A DNA stretch of 64,000 bases from Antitrichia curtipendula (taxonomy: Eukaryota > Streptophyta > Bryopsida > Hypnales > Leucodontaceae), in the NCBI GenBank assembly GCA_951230915.1, contig OX579641.1, positions 18,764,254 through 18,828,253 of the forward strand. Direction: 5' to 3'. The translations under genes and the position numbers were made by a program. Under the pieces are notes generated by a model, which was not told where the DNA came from, searched no databases, and saw only the letters and a list, made by a program, of their open reading frames with translations. Shown in pieces: positions 34,690-47,334 of the stretch. Within the stretch, counting starts at the first letter, position 1. Each line of letters begins with the position of its first letter.

Positions 34690-37240
34690 CAAAACTTGAT
34701 TAGTGGCAACATAAAATACCATTGCAACACCTAATTTTTTTAAAGTACCATTCTTTGTATCACTTCGGTATCCAAGCCAATGAACAACTCCGTAGCTGAA
34801 CAACAGGTTGTCACAAAATAATTTTGAAAATGGGGACAGAAAATTATATGGAAGTTATTTTTCAAAAACAAGAGAATATTTACTATGGAAATCAAAGGAC
34901 TTTAGAGAATCTTCAAACTTTTTTTTAACTCAATTTTCTCAAAAAATATTAATTATTTGCATCCGCAATAGTGAACATATTCAGTTTGAACAACACGGCA
35001 AGTTGAAATTCCAAAACAGTTACTACTCTCTAGATTCAGAATTAGCCATAGATTTTTCAAGACCGTTCAGTCTATATCCACAAGGAAATTCCTTTTGCTA
35101 CCTTCTCAAATTTGACATTTATTTACTACCCATTTGATTTCCTAAATTCTGTGTTTCTTCTTTGTTGTTATTGTCTAAGGTTCACAAATTCAATTTTTAA
35201 AAGATACATTCTACTCTATGGTTTATAACTACATTGATTTATGATTTATTCTAACAATGACAACAAAATACCAAAATTATTGTAAAATTAGAAGAGGTTA
35301 TAAATTTGCCAAACAACTACTTTTATACTATGGAACTATAATAGTAGAAAAGTTACAAATTTATCACTTGAAGATTCCTTTGATAATTGTAGATTGTACA
35401 AATTTGTCAAGGAGTAGTTTTTTTTGAGGAAATTGGTGGAGTACGCCACAAATATCAATCAACACTAATTTGTGTATCTTTTGTTGATTAGTCATAAGTC
35501 ATAAGTCATAACATTCTTGACCAGATCAAAGGTGAGGGCGCTTTGCCTTCTATGATAGATAAGAAGTGATCCCTAAAGTTCTGAAAGACACTCATTTGGT
35601 TGTATTATAACATATATACCTAGGGTATCTAATAAAAGACACCTTAGTTTCTTGGATTCAAGGTAGATAGTATCCAACACTATTAAGAATGTCATAGTCA
35701 CATATAGGTAATTGCAAGAAACATTGGTCCTATTTTCTTTTATAATTATAATTATTTTTTATCTTTTACTATAACTTTTAAATCCCAAGTTCTAAGAACA
35801 TGAAATAATAAGTAGACTTATCTAACTTGATGGTACTTACATCCCTTATTTAAAAATAGAAATAGAAAAATTAGAATATAATATTCATAATTTGTCACAC
35901 TTTGAGGTTTAGGGATTTTCACTACGTTTGGTGTATTGAAATTGAATGATCTAAAGTTGAAATTTTGGTGGTTTGTTTCCACACTAGATAGGCAAATGCC
36001 TACCAAGGGGCATCTAAAAATATATTATTTAAAGTCTTCTAGGTCCATGCAAATAGGACTCCCTTGCACAAACACTTCCAAACATTGAAGATGGTATCAA
36101 CTTTGTTTTTTTGGTGAAATTTGATAACCATCAAGTCATCACAGATGGCTAATTTTTAGTTTTTTTTGTGCACGATTTTCTATTCATTATTAATTTATAT
36201 ATCATTGTTTCTATTTTATTTGATAATTTGTTTTTTTTCCCCATGGTACTCCTTCAATACTCCCAAATAGTCCATAGTACTTGCAATGATGCTTGTAGAC
36301 ACTGATTTTTCCAATCAAGAGCTAAGATTGTTTGGCTACATATTACTCCTCAGTACCCCGGGATTCAAATGCAGATTTTGCCATTTGAAACGATACAAAA
36401 AATGGGGGTGTTTCTTGCTCTGCTGAGGTGGACTTCGCCATAAATTAATTTAAAAAAATGAGAATGCTACGTGTCTTGAGAAAGACAAATTATGTTTGTT
36501 TGAAATTACAAAAATGACCGCAATTTCTCAAAATAGATGGAAAGTTGCTCATACGAAAGAAAAGCCAGGGCTTAATTATTTAATGGATGAAACATCATCA
36601 TTCCAAAATTTGAAATTTCCTACCAAACTAAAATTGGACTTCCGTTTCGTCAAACCCGTGTTGAAAGTGGAAAGTGAAACCCGGAGTGGGCAGTAACGGC
36701 AGGAGGATAATAAATTCTGTGCACTAGCTTTGATTACGGAGTCCATGGGTGCCGTGACGCCACTCTAGCAACGTAGCTTTGCAGTGGACGGATCCGTGCA
36801 CATGGACGGGACTACGGGAGGAGACCGGAAGGTGTCCGCCGATTCTGAACCTATCCTGCACTTTCCACGTACATCAACCCGCTCATATAGGATCAATTCC
36901 CTGAATCACTGATCCCCGGTCAACCGAAAGCCAAGCGGATCTCGTGCCCTTTCAGAAGATCAGGAAAACAAAAATGCCCAACTTACTTTACAGAAGAAGG
37001 TGGACCGGCCGCAGTGGCGGAATCCAGGAAGGATTGACTGAGGATTCTTTCCATTCCAGTGGCAGTCCCTGCTCGATCAAGTCCTCGCTCCACTTCTGCT
37101 TTCTCAGTCTCGTGACTGTCGTCTGGGGAAAAGCTGCCCGGGAGGATAAGAAACGTGATTCCTTCATTGCCCACGCACCTTCCTGCAGTTCGATCTCCAC
37201 GCCTCCACGGGATGATCGATAATCACTACTACTACTACTA
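34690..37240. other. AT-rich then GC-richer intergenic DNA
   Basis: 34690-36700 is AT-rich with no gene. 36700-37230 is a GC-richer island containing a short frame from ATG 36974 (MPNLLYRRRWTGR...) on the + strand with competing - strand frames. No domain, splice context or homology is recognisable, so it is left unassigned. Confidence 0.45.
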
Positions 37241-37329
37241 CTCCCTCTGTTTCTGAAAAGGAAAAGACCCTTGTTTCCTTCGTAAAATACAAAAGAAGTG
37301 CGGGTCGTCTTTTTCAGAAACAGAGGGAG
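37241..37329. mobile_element. Short Stowaway MITE (89 bp)
   Basis: CTCCCTCTGTTTCTGAAAA at the left and its exact complement at the right, flanked by TA at 37239-37240 and 37330-37331. The near-palindromic element would fold into one hairpin. It sits just after an (ACT)n microsatellite (about 37224-37240). Confidence 0.92.
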
Positions 37330-37331
37330 TA

Positions 37332-37995
37332 AATTACAAATATCTAGCTCCCGTGCGTGGTATCGATGAGTCGTCCTGATCGGAGGTGCTGAGTCGCGCT
37401 GTGACAGCGGAGCTTTGCACCTGATTGTTGTTGCATCATTTCAGTTGCGGGTTTCGTTCCATTCAAGTGCGCATCTGGATCAGAAAACTAGGCTCCGTCT
37501 TTTGGACGAGAGTGCGTGGGTGAGTGATGAGTGCCTGTGCCTTTGGATGGGTCACTCATTCAGTTCGTGACCGGGACCACAGTCGGAGGAGGAGGAGGAA
37601 AGGTCCGCGAAAGAATGTATGCCGCTTCTGCACTTCACCGAAGTATAGTTAGATAGATTGCAATAATTTTTTGTTGTTGCTTTTTGGGATGGTGGTGGTG
37701 GTGGGGGTCGTCGTCGTCGTCGTGGGGATTTTGGAAAGGGGAGCCACTGGGAGGAAGGAGCTGAGTCACTGAGATTCTGCATAAGAAAAAGCTTGACCTA
37801 ACATGGATGAGAGACGTACATGTGGTTTCTATGATTTTTGAACCAGGGCAAGAGTTTCGCCGAAGGAGGGGTATCGGGATCTGGAAGTGGAAAGACGAAA
37901 TGAGCTCTTACTGTATGGCTAGAGAAGAATCTAGACATAACATCTTCCCTTTTTGCTATTTTAAATTTCTTTTTAATCTCCTCTTTTATTCTTTT
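37332..37995. other. GC-richer gene-free stretch with GTGGTG/GTCGTC microsatellite
   Basis: Simple-sequence runs (GGTGGTG then GTCGTCGTC) occur around 37690-37722. Reading frames across them are low complexity and unsupported. Confidence 0.45.
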
Positions 37996-37999
37996 TTAA

Positions 38000-39283
38000 C
38001 CCTTAAACAATGAGTTAGTCTAGGTATTGCATCAATTGTTGGCTTCAGAAAATGAAAAAGCACTCATTGGAAGACAACCTACTATAGTCTATAAAAGACC
38101 TTTATTTTTTACACAAAATTTGGAGGATGAATAGTTGCACTTTTGTCCTACATGGAGAGATTCTTTGTCATTCATCAGCCACAAAACGTCCTCCACATTG
38201 TTTACAGGTTAACCCTTACAGGAAGGACACGAAACCCATGACCAAAGTAGTGACCAAAACTGCTTCGATTATTGAACCAATAGGTGCATTATTTGTTTCT
38301 ACAAGGAACAATGATGGCATCCATCTACCACTTTTTGGCCTTAGTGTCCTTTATTAAGGATTAAATATAAAATATAAAATGAAGAGTCTTGCACAAAAAT
38401 CATAAAGCAAAGAATTGTCACATGTTGATCACATCGTTGAAGAATAGATAGAAGTTACAATTTCATCATGTATGAATGATCTCTACTTAATTTCATTAGC
38501 TATTACAGGAAGCTTTTGAAATAAATTCAGAACTCACCAAATAGATGTCGGGACTCTTACTCTTTATGATTAAAAGTTCAGAGATCCGAAGGAAATTAAA
38601 TGTGAAGTAGTGAAGCTTGGGATGGGTACATGTTGAATGAAAAATTCATTTGCTTTTCAATGTATAATAATAGCCTCTTTGGCCTTTAAGCGCTCCGACG
38701 TCCAATTTTGGGATGATGGATAGATTCACATTCTTGTTTCTTTTTCATTGCTACTAGATGAAAGTCATTCTAATTTGTAGAGATACTTTATCAAGTTGTT
38801 GTCCTATTTAATGGTTGGATTTGGTGTTACTAAACAATATATTTTTATATTTTTCTAAAATTACAAATGTGGAAGTATGTCAAGTTGTTGACCAAGTCAA
38901 AATTACATTGACTCTAGTTCAAAACAGGATTTGCAAAAATGAGGTCAAAGGTGTAAAGAACACAAAAATTTCAAAAAATCACCATGCCAAGGAAACCTCC
39001 TTTAGTGAAATCCATCCGAAGTTCCCAACAAGTTTTACTCCGACCAAAACTAATAATATTTTGCTTGTAACTGAAATTTGAAGGAATTTTAAAATTTTCC
39101 TTTCAAAATTTGTAGAAAAATATTGGTGATAGCATTGGTGAATCTAACCATACGAATGGAATATGAAATTCAAAATCTACAAGTTTCATTTGTATATAAA
39201 TTCCAAAATATTCTTCTAAATAATATTTATAATGATGTTTTCTAAATTGTCAATTTTGGAGAAAGACACTAGATTTTTAGGGG
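38000..39283. mobile_element. Probable TTAA-family transposon, copy 7 (about 1.28 kb, with nested repeat)
   Basis: The right end TTTTTAGGGG is followed by TTAA (39284-39287). A candidate left end CCCTTAAACAATG is preceded by TTAA (37996-37999). The greater length could be explained by an internal block shared with 13450-13640 (at 38210-38345). The left end is weak, so the pairing is tentative. Confidence 0.5.
38210..38345. repeat. Dispersed repeat G, copy 2
   Basis: CCCATGACCAAAGTAGTGAC and ATTGAACCAATAGGTGCATT, plus TTTGTTTCTACAAGGAACAAT, match the copy at 13450-13640 in order and spacing. Confidence 0.55.
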
Positions 39284-39289
39284 TTAAGC

Positions 39290-39717
39290 TTATGGTAGAA
39301 CCACCCATTACCAACCAGGGATCTATACCCAATAGGTAGGGTGTAACTATTTCCAACCAAGGCTGAAATAGGTTTCCAACCAAAGTTTGGAATGTGAATT
39401 TTTTTTCCTTTGCAAGGTTGGTACTATAAGGTCATGACACATGTCCTGTTGTAATGAGCAAGAAAGTAGGAAGCAATGAGCGGAAAAGTAGTTCTTGAAT
39501 GATCGGAACCAAAAGATTCTATATATTGGGTATGGGTTGAGGCCAACTTTTGACTTCCAAAAATTCATAATAATTTGAATTTGAGGAAAAAAATCTTGAA
39601 AAATTGGCAATGTCTGTAATTTCTATCTTTCTCCAGGGCAATAAATTTACATTTCCTTCTACTGCTCCAGAACATGCGTGGAATTGCTTAAGTGGTCGAC
39701 TATGGGTGGTTCATGAG
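39290..39717. mobile_element. TIR element H, copy 1 (about 428 bp)
   Basis: The left end TTATGGTAGAACCACCCAT and right phrase ATGGGTGGTTCATGA are inverted. The interior is co-linear with the copy at 44869-45273 (for example AGTAGTTCTTGAATGAT and TAAGTGGTCGACTAT). It abuts the TTAA-family terminus at 39287. The TIR is eroded at the right. Confidence 0.7.
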
Positions 39718-40263
39718 ATGGAGATTTGGCAGCACAAAGGGCAACCAGATCGGTAGCCTTTTCCAAATGCATGATGGCATCATCCATCTTATAATTTTAT
39801 CAATTTTTGTTGTCGCTTTTGAAGCCTAGCCAGTCAAATACTTGCCATAGAAGTTTACTTCTGGCGGCACGACATGTAAGAGTAACTTTCTATTTTCAAG
39901 TGAGTGATTGTTCTTCTTGGTCACCTAAAGCAGGTGGCACGTGCTTTCGGTAGCTGGAAGGAAAAAAAACTTTGCTTACAACCATGACATGGGGTATTGC
40001 TTCCTATCACGTACACCCAAAATTGCTCATGGCGACAAGATACTAAGGCAACTTTTTCATGTACAATCAATTATTTCTTCTTTTAGTTACCAAAAGGTGG
40101 TGCCACTAGCCTCCTAAGTAGGTGGCATGTGCTTTTCGCACTCAAATGGAATTTTTTTTTTGTTTACAAACCATATCACATGGTCCACTTTTGTTAGTCA
40201 AAGGTTAAAATGATGTCACCAAAAACGCAAATGATTCTCCTTATGCTTCACATAAAAGGTAAC
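39718..40263. other. Intergenic DNA
   Basis: No gene. It contains two diverged copies of a phrase built on CTAA(A)GCAGGTGGCACGTGCTTT / CCTAAGTAGGTGGCATGTGCTTTT (about 39926-39950 and 40114-40137), a local duplication. Confidence 0.45.
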
Positions 40264-40541
40264 ATGCTCTTAAAGCGACCATTTAAGGGCTGGTCCACCT
40301 TTTTCACAGGCTTCCGCCAACAGAAATATTTTTAGATCATTTTTCAGAGAAAGAAAAATAGACATAGAACCTAACACAAGTGGTTTTGTATTTTTTCAAG
40401 CATTTTTGAATTACTTATAAATTTTCAAAGATTCAAGACATAGGCACCTATTTGTGACCATAGGTCTTCCAAAATCCGTCCACTTGCAACTTGTAAGAGA
40501 TGAGGGGCGGTTTGAAGAAGGTGGATGCTTTTAGAGCACAC
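40264..40541. mobile_element. AAAGCGACC-type MITE, copy F4
   Basis: It starts TGCTCTTAAAGCGACCATTT and ends GGTGGATGCTTTTAGAGCAC, so the ends are inverted repeats of about 16 bp with mismatches. It relates to F1 and F3 by termini, with a largely different interior. Confidence 0.6.
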
Positions 40542-41557
40542 TATTTTAATACTACCGTATGTTCAAGTTAGATTCGGCACCTTAGTGTCAAAATAATTTA
40601 ATTTTTGGAATTTGGACAATTTGCCAGCTTGGATCAATTTTCTTGTTCTTCCTAATTTTTTTGACACTTTGATGAAATGATTTGATTTCTTTTATTCATA
40701 CATGAATGCATTTTTTTTTTCTAAATTTTCTCTAAAATAAATTTTGAGTATTCAATGAAATTTTCTCAAATTTTCAAAAATAGTTGTATTATTTTTCATA
40801 TTTTAGACATGCTCCAATTTTTCCCTAATTATTTACGAAATTGACCTACACATAGGATAATAAGTTAGAGGTACAATGTGTAATGCTCGATACTTGGGCA
40901 ATGTAATAGGACACCTAGCTGCTTCCTTTTTCAAGAATATTGTGGCCCTTTGCCATTGTCTTCATGAATTACAATTTAAAATAAATTCTTTTTAGACTAG
41001 ACAATTATTTTTGGTAAAAATACATAATTATTTTTCTTGCAAAAATTATAACATGTATTAGACGATTGATTGATATCCACAATTGAAAACATCAACATCA
41101 AGCTATCACCATTTAACATCGAGAGAAAATAGATGGAAGAAATAACGTAGAACAACCTACTATCATGGTCAGAAAATGGAGTCTGCCCTCATGCCGTTGA
41201 TGAAATTTTGCTCAGAAAGATATCGCATTACATGTTTTTCAGCCCCTGTGGAGGGCTGTGAGTTCTCTAGGGTTCCCAGACTCTGAAATTGTCTGGAACT
41301 ACGCCGCAAGAGCTGCGTGACGTGGCCGAGCGACTACCACGTCATACAAAAAAAATTCAAAACATTCCAAATTTTTTTTATTCATCTTGTTTTTCCATTT
41401 TAAGATTTTAAGATTTTTTTTTTTTTTTTTCAAAAGAAAAATTCTGACAGCGGCCGTTCTATTGCTGCCAGTGGAACAGCGCCGGGAACAGGCCCGAAAT
41501 GACCCTCCAGACCCCCAAAAATCATCTAATGATGTGTCCTAGAACTTGTGCATTTTA
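40542..41557. other. Intergenic DNA
   Basis: AT-rich, with a GC-richer patch at 41220-41520. No gene or bounded element is recognised. Confidence 0.5.
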
Positions 41558-42106
41558 CTCCCTATGTCTCACTAAAAACCTTCCAAAACCTTCCCTATGA
41601 GGTATTAACTATATTTTTAGTCTTTGTGCCCAGTGATGCATACATTCAAGAGCTAGTAATCTATCCCCTAAATCTATGCAAAATCTCCAGCTTAGGCGTT
41701 GTTGTTTAGGCACCCAAAATCTATGCGGAAAGTATTATATTTGAGCATTGTTCATGAATGTTGCCAACTCATCATTCCTGACAATTTAAAGATTGGTAGC
41801 AACTATGGGATTTTAGATATATATGCTCCCAACCTACATACTGCAACTAGGAAACTTGACCCCCTTCATGAACAAATCTGTATAGCGTCCAAATGGTCAC
41901 TGAATCCATTGTTAACACAACTATTTGGGGAAGGAGTAAGTACAAGGTGAAGCTTGCTAGGAGAGGTCCTTGATTGCTTGCCACTAACTCCTACAAGGTC
42001 ATTCAATATAACCAAACGTCACTCAACAATTGAAATCAATAAGCGGAGGTTTTTAGTGGGACAAAAATTGTGCTTGATTTGGAGTTTTTTAGTGAGATAG
42101 AGGGAA
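41558..42106. mobile_element. Stowaway-like MITE, long subfamily, copy 2 (549 bp)
   Basis: Left end CTCCCTATGTCTCACTAAAA, right end TTTAGTGAGATAGAGGGAA, flanked by TA at 41556-41557 and 42107-42108. The interior is co-linear with 2793-3363 (ATGCAAAATCTC(T/C)AGCTTAGGC, GGCACC(T/C)AAAATC(C/T)ATG). The 83-codon frame inside is a by-product of the repeat. Confidence 0.85.
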
Positions 42107-42285
42107 TAATCAATATGTTGAATAATGGATTGAAAATTTATTTTAAAAAATTAAATCAAATTTTTTTTTATTCATTTAAAAAAATTATAAAGCAAAAACT
42201 ATATTGAATGAAAGAAAATCCCAAAATGCCAATAACTTTTATAAAAAAATTGAAAATGGTTAATTCCCAAAGTAAAAATGTTGTA

Positions 42286-42366
42286 CTCCCTCTGTTTCAA
42301 AATGAATGTAGTATTTCCTTTCTAAAATACAAAGGAAACACTGCTTTTATTTTGAAAAAAAGAGAA
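42286..42366. mobile_element. Short Stowaway MITE, right end eroded
   Basis: TA then CTCCCTCTGTTTCAAAATGA at the left and TTTATTTTGAAAAAAAGAGA then ATA at the right. Length and layout resemble the 89-bp element at 37241, but the right TIR has decayed. Confidence 0.6.
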
Positions 42367-42368
42367 TA

Positions 42369-43779
42369 ATAAAAAATTGAAATCATTTATATATTTATTT
42401 ATTTATTTTTAAATGTTCAAAATTGAGAGCAAAAGACAACTTCATATGTTTTTTCTACCTTCATTGCCTGCAAAATAAAACTACTCACAATTCTCACCTA
42501 ATTATTTGAAATTGAATTATTCAAATTTTTTTGAGTAGGTATCAATATATAAAATCATATTAAATTAATTTATATTTTAAAATAAATTTTGAGCTATCCA
42601 TTTTGACATTGAAATTAAAAAATCCTCTAAATTTTTCAATATTGATAGGAATGATGTGAAACTCAGCTGCTGAAGTAGATAAAGATGATTAACATCATTC
42701 TAAAAAGAATCCTTCATTCAAAAAATCTAAATTATGAAGTCAATGGAGTCTATTTGAGTTCTCAAAAAGTCCAAAATGAATTCCTTGGTCTTATAAGGGT
42801 TAGTTTTATGAACTACAAAGTAGCCATAAAAATTGCCCATTGTTCCTTTGTTCACCCCCTTCAACCTACCTTTGTCAATACAGTTAGGTGCTTGTCCTTC
42901 TAACCCTAACTTAATTTTCTTGCACTTCAAATTTTGAAAATTCAAAATTTGTACGTTGAAGAATTGAGTGGAGAATATATTGGTGTATTTTTAATAAAAA
43001 TAATCTTGAATTTCATTTACAGAATTATTATTACATAGAAGTTGATACAAAATGGAAGAAAAATCTAATTGCTAATAATTTACAAAATCCAGCTGTGAAT
43101 AGTTATGAGATATAAATGTTAATATTTATGTAAAAAAATCCAAAAGACACATTCCATATATTCTATTTTTGTTTGTATGGAAAACTAAAAGACGTATACA
43201 AATATAGAAAAAAATATACATAGTTCAATTTGTGAAAAGCAAACTTCATATGCATACACAATAAATAATGCCTCAAGCCTCAAGGTTTTTTTCCTAAAGA
43301 ATGCTTTTATTTTTGGCTCACAACCAAAGTCATTAAACACACATTCATTCACAATCCTTTAGATATTCTTACAATTTTAATCACATACAAAATATGTATA
43401 ATATACACTAGAGCTGTTAATGTATTAATGTTGTTCTGCACTATATTTGTGATGAGTAATAGAACGTATTGTAATGGAAAAATGACCCCAAGGCTGCTGA
43501 AAATTTGACGAAATAAAAGACATACCTTAGATTGAACAAAAAAATTTGTTACAATAGAAAAGACTTAAAAGGTAGTCTGATCTTATAGCAATCCATTATA
43601 TGTTTTTTGGAGGCAGTGGAGGGTTGTTTCAAACCTATCCCCATGTTGTGAACCATTTAGTAATAAATTAAAAAAAAAAAAAATAATTATTATTATTATA
43701 TAACGTGGCAATTTCTTGGCCATATTAGACTGTCGTTGTGGTTGAGTTCCCATGGTCTGGGAACTTTGGGGAACTCATA
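42369..43779. other. AT-rich intergenic DNA
   Basis: No supported gene. Overlapping short frames at 42685-42945 lie in low-complexity AT-rich DNA. Confidence 0.5.
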
Positions 43780-44073
43780 TCCCTTTAGACCAATTGAATT
43801 TCATTTAATGATTTAAAAGTTGATTGCCTTTTGAGGGAAGCTAAACTACTTGAAATAATTTTTAGGAAATTTTTGTAAGAAGAATAATGGAATTGGTATC
43901 TAACCTAAGTTGTTTCATATTTTTGCACCTTCGTGGGATTAATTACAAATATTTGAAGTTGAAACATAGTAGTCACTAATAGCGACCACCTCTTGAAATG
44001 TACACTATTGGTACATTGACAAAATGTACCTCTTTGTCATGTTCCCTTTTAGAGCATGGTCGCTTTTAGACTA
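43780..44073. mobile_element. AAAGCGACC-type MITE, copy F3
   Basis: The interior (AAAAGTTGATTGCCTTTTGA, then TTGTTTCATATTTTTGCACC and TTCGTGGGATTAATTAC) matches F1. The right end reads GAGCATGGTCGCTTTTAGAC. The left terminus is eroded. Confidence 0.6.
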
Positions 44074-44340
44074 CCTTACATCACTCAAAGTGCAAACAAA
44101 CTCTAACTTACAATTGTGTTGTCATTATAATAAAAAAAACAACCCTACATATATCTCATTTGAATGTCATATGCTCCAATAACACCCTTTTTTCACCTTC
44201 ACTAACTAGTGTACATTGTGTTGTGCCACAACCATTGGGATGTCATTTGTAATTGCCACAAATTTGATGGCTGAGTCCTCCTCAATATCTTTTCCTATCT
44301 ATATTTCAACCTTTATAAAAATAAAAGTAATTTTCTACAT

Positions 44341-44530
44341 TTTTACTTCATAAAAACTTTGAAATTCAATATCTTTTCTGTCATGAGTTAGAACACCATG
44401 AAACAAAGTCTATACACCCCTACTTGTAGAGAGCTTTTCGATGGTACAAAGAATACAACTAGGGGACCTATGGTTCCAGAGATCTCATTGTAACAAACAA
44501 AACGAAACAAACACCTTTACTTAAGGTATA
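44341..44530 (+). repeat. Dispersed repeat R with A/C-rich tail, copy 1
   Basis: AAAACTTTGAAATTCAATAT, then CTTTTCTGT, and later CCAGAGATCTCATTGTAACA followed by AACAAAACGAAACAAAC. The same sequence in the same order lies at 63121-63277 inside an AUG5 intron. The AACAAAAC-type tail suggests a retroposon. Confidence 0.6.
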
Positions 44531-44868
44531 GAACTAGATGGTTGCATACATAACACAATGAGTGCATACTAAGACTAAATGAAAGCTCTCCAAGAAGCTT
44601 CAAAATCCACAACATTATTGGAGATATTTTTGAGTTTTACCAACTATTTTCTTTTAATTCCCATATTGAACCAATTTTTAAGTACTGAGTTTGTGTGTTT
44701 GTTTTTATTTTTAACTCTAAATATAAATTTTATAGATTTTTTCACCAATTACTTTTTGATGTTTTCAAAGTGCAACTAGATTTTTCTCCAATTTCATCGA
44801 CTAACAATGAACTAATCGGCAGTTCTTCCCGAACATTGACCTATAGAGTGTCCATAATTCTAAGGACA

Positions 44869-45273
44869 TTATGGTAGAACCACCCATTTCCAATCAAGGA
44901 GACATACCTAGCTTGTAGGGTGCATCTATTTCCAACAAAGGCTCGAACATATAGCTTGGAATGTGTGTTTTTCTCCTTTTCAAGGTTGGGATTAACAATA
45001 TCATGACACATGTTCCAAAGTAGTGAGCAAGAAAGTAAGAAGTAGTTCTTGAATGATTGGAATCAAAAGAGTCTATATTTTGAATATGGCTTTAGGACAA
45101 CTTTTGGCTTTCAAAATTTATAGTTAATTTCAATTCAATATATAAAATTACCAAAAAATTTGCAATCCTGTGATTTCTATCTTCCTATATGGCAAAAAAT
45201 TTACATTGCCTTATACTACTCTAGAACATGTGCAGAATATTTAAGTGGTCGACTATAGGTGGTTCTACCATAA
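44869..45273. mobile_element. TIR element H, copy 2 (405 bp)
   Basis: TTATGGTAGAACCACC at the left and GGTGGTTCTACCATAA at the right are a perfect 16-bp inverted pair. The interior is co-linear with copy 1 at 39290-39717. Non-coding. The superfamily is unassigned because the target duplication is not clear. Confidence 0.8.
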
Positions 45274-46629
45274 AGATATGTTGTACATGAGAAATATATG
45301 ATTGTTGTGCTCAAATAAAATTTTCTACCTACCAATCATCTCATCCCCCTTGAAGGATTGTTTATTGTGAATCATTCATTAGCACTCAAAGACACAATTT
45401 ACTACGTTCTCATCATAATTTTCCATCCTTTGGTTCACGAGAAATGTTAGAATCACTAATCACAACCTAAGGTAGTCGATCCCTTTCCGATCCCTTAAGC
45501 AATTTAGCATATCTATAGTATAGGTATGGTGAGGGAATTTTTTTTCCCATTTAGAAAAATAGATTTTAGAAGGATTTCAGATAATTTTTATAATTTTTTC
45601 TTTAGAACCAAAATTATCATGAATTTTTTTTGTGAAGATTTTATTCAACTTATTCTTGTTACATAGGTCACCCTATTTCCAACCATAGGCTGATTACAAA
45701 ATCAACAAGGCTTCAATTGTGACTTCCAATGTACACCTTGTGATTGTTGTATGCTTTCAATATATAAGTGTAATAAAAAAAATGATTTTGGACTTAGTTC
45801 CTCTTTTAAGTGTAAATAGGAAACTAATATAAATTATATAGCATATTGAATGTAAATAAGGAAATGTATGACAAATAAATTTAAACATAGCTTTTATAAG
45901 GATAGAAAGGGGCTTAGATTTGAAGTATTGGTAGTCCATTCTAGAGATTCTAAGGGGTGTGACTAATAGTCCTAGGAAGATAAATAGGCTTCTTCCTTGA
46001 TTTACAGTAAGCACATATTATTAACTTTAAGAAATGTATAGATGTGTGTGACTAAAATTGTAAGAATATACATTCAATGTAAATATCAATTATGAAAATA
46101 GATAAAAGAATTTGTCTATTTATATTTTGTTTATTATTGTACCATTGGGTAGGTGTGCATTTAGTTGTGATATATAAGGGATCATTGTACTATGAGTCAC
46201 TTAGGTAGAGTGCACTACTAGACAATTGATCTTGAAGTTTTTAGCAATTGATTGTTAAATTGACAATGAAGGCTAGTTTTCAAGAGTTAGAAGTATCAAA
46301 TGTGTAGAATTGGAAGATGTGAACTAGGAAGTGAATCCAAAAGTTTGATTGTATTGCATTGATAGGTAGCAATATATATGTTTTTTTTATACCATTTACA
46401 ATTTCAATTATCTATTATAAGCTTTTTTTTACCTTCATGTGACCTTTGTCGCTTTAACAAAAGTCCTATTTGACCTTCCCTCTCAAAAGATCCTCCACTA
46501 GGAGAGTTGCTATAGTCTTATTGCCTTGGTAGCTTTTCCCTTCTACAATAAGGTATTGTGCTCTAAATGCGCCCATCTTCTTCAAAACACCCCTATTTTT
46601 AGGTAGAGAATAGAAAGGAAGTGATCTTT
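45274..46629. other. AT-rich intergenic DNA
   Basis: No gene, RNA gene or bounded repeat is seen. Confidence 0.55.
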
Positions 46630-46641
46630 AAATGGACCAGT

Positions 46642-47334
46642 TTAGACTCTGTCTATTTGGGTTGCCCGCCTTTCATGTCCCGACTTGTTATTCTCCCAAG
46701 TGAAAAATTTCTGTGACGATTTTCTGATCTGATCTTGATGCCAAACATCCTCAATCCCATAGTGATTGAGTAATTTAGACCATACGGCTTTCTCTTGTTG
46801 GTTTGTATTGGTGTAGCCTCTAGAGCTTCCGAGCCTATCTTTTTCATCCTCTACCATATTGAAATCTCTAGCTAGTATGTAGCCTTGCCCCGATAAATTA
46901 GCTTCCACCAATTTGTTTCAGAATAAGGTTCGGTCATAAGATGATCCTGGTAAGTAGACATTGATAATTGTGAGGATAAAATTGTTATTGGACTGTAAAG
47001 AAATGTATTGTGCTCTGCCCTCCATTACGATACCTTCCCCTATCACCAAAGGAGCCAATTTTTGGGCTATAAGAATCCTTGTTCCTGCCCTCTAGTGTCC
47101 TATGTCACTTTGTATTGCCGGATTCCAAGACCTATGACCATTACTATATGGAAGGCTTTTGCTTTTCTTTTTAAATCTAGAGTCATCCATCCAATGTTCT
47201 TGTAATAAAATAATCTGAGGCTGTCGCATCATTCTATCAAATATCCTTCATATATGTACTTGTTTTGCTGACCCTTTTGTGCCCACCCCTGCCCCTCGTA
47301 TGTTGAGGGTGGCTATCGAAAATCCTAGATCCAT
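46642..47334 (-). pseudogene. LINE B ORF2, endonuclease fragment
   Basis: ATG 47334 begins MDLGFSIATLNIRG, the usual start of AP-type LINE endonucleases. LLQEHWMDD carries the metal-binding Glu. YILARDFNMVEDEKD corresponds to the GDFN motif with Gly replaced by Arg. IDRV marks the end. Several in-frame stops interrupt the stretch. Sequence after IDRV, including the SDH motif and reverse transcriptase, is absent. Confidence 0.8.
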
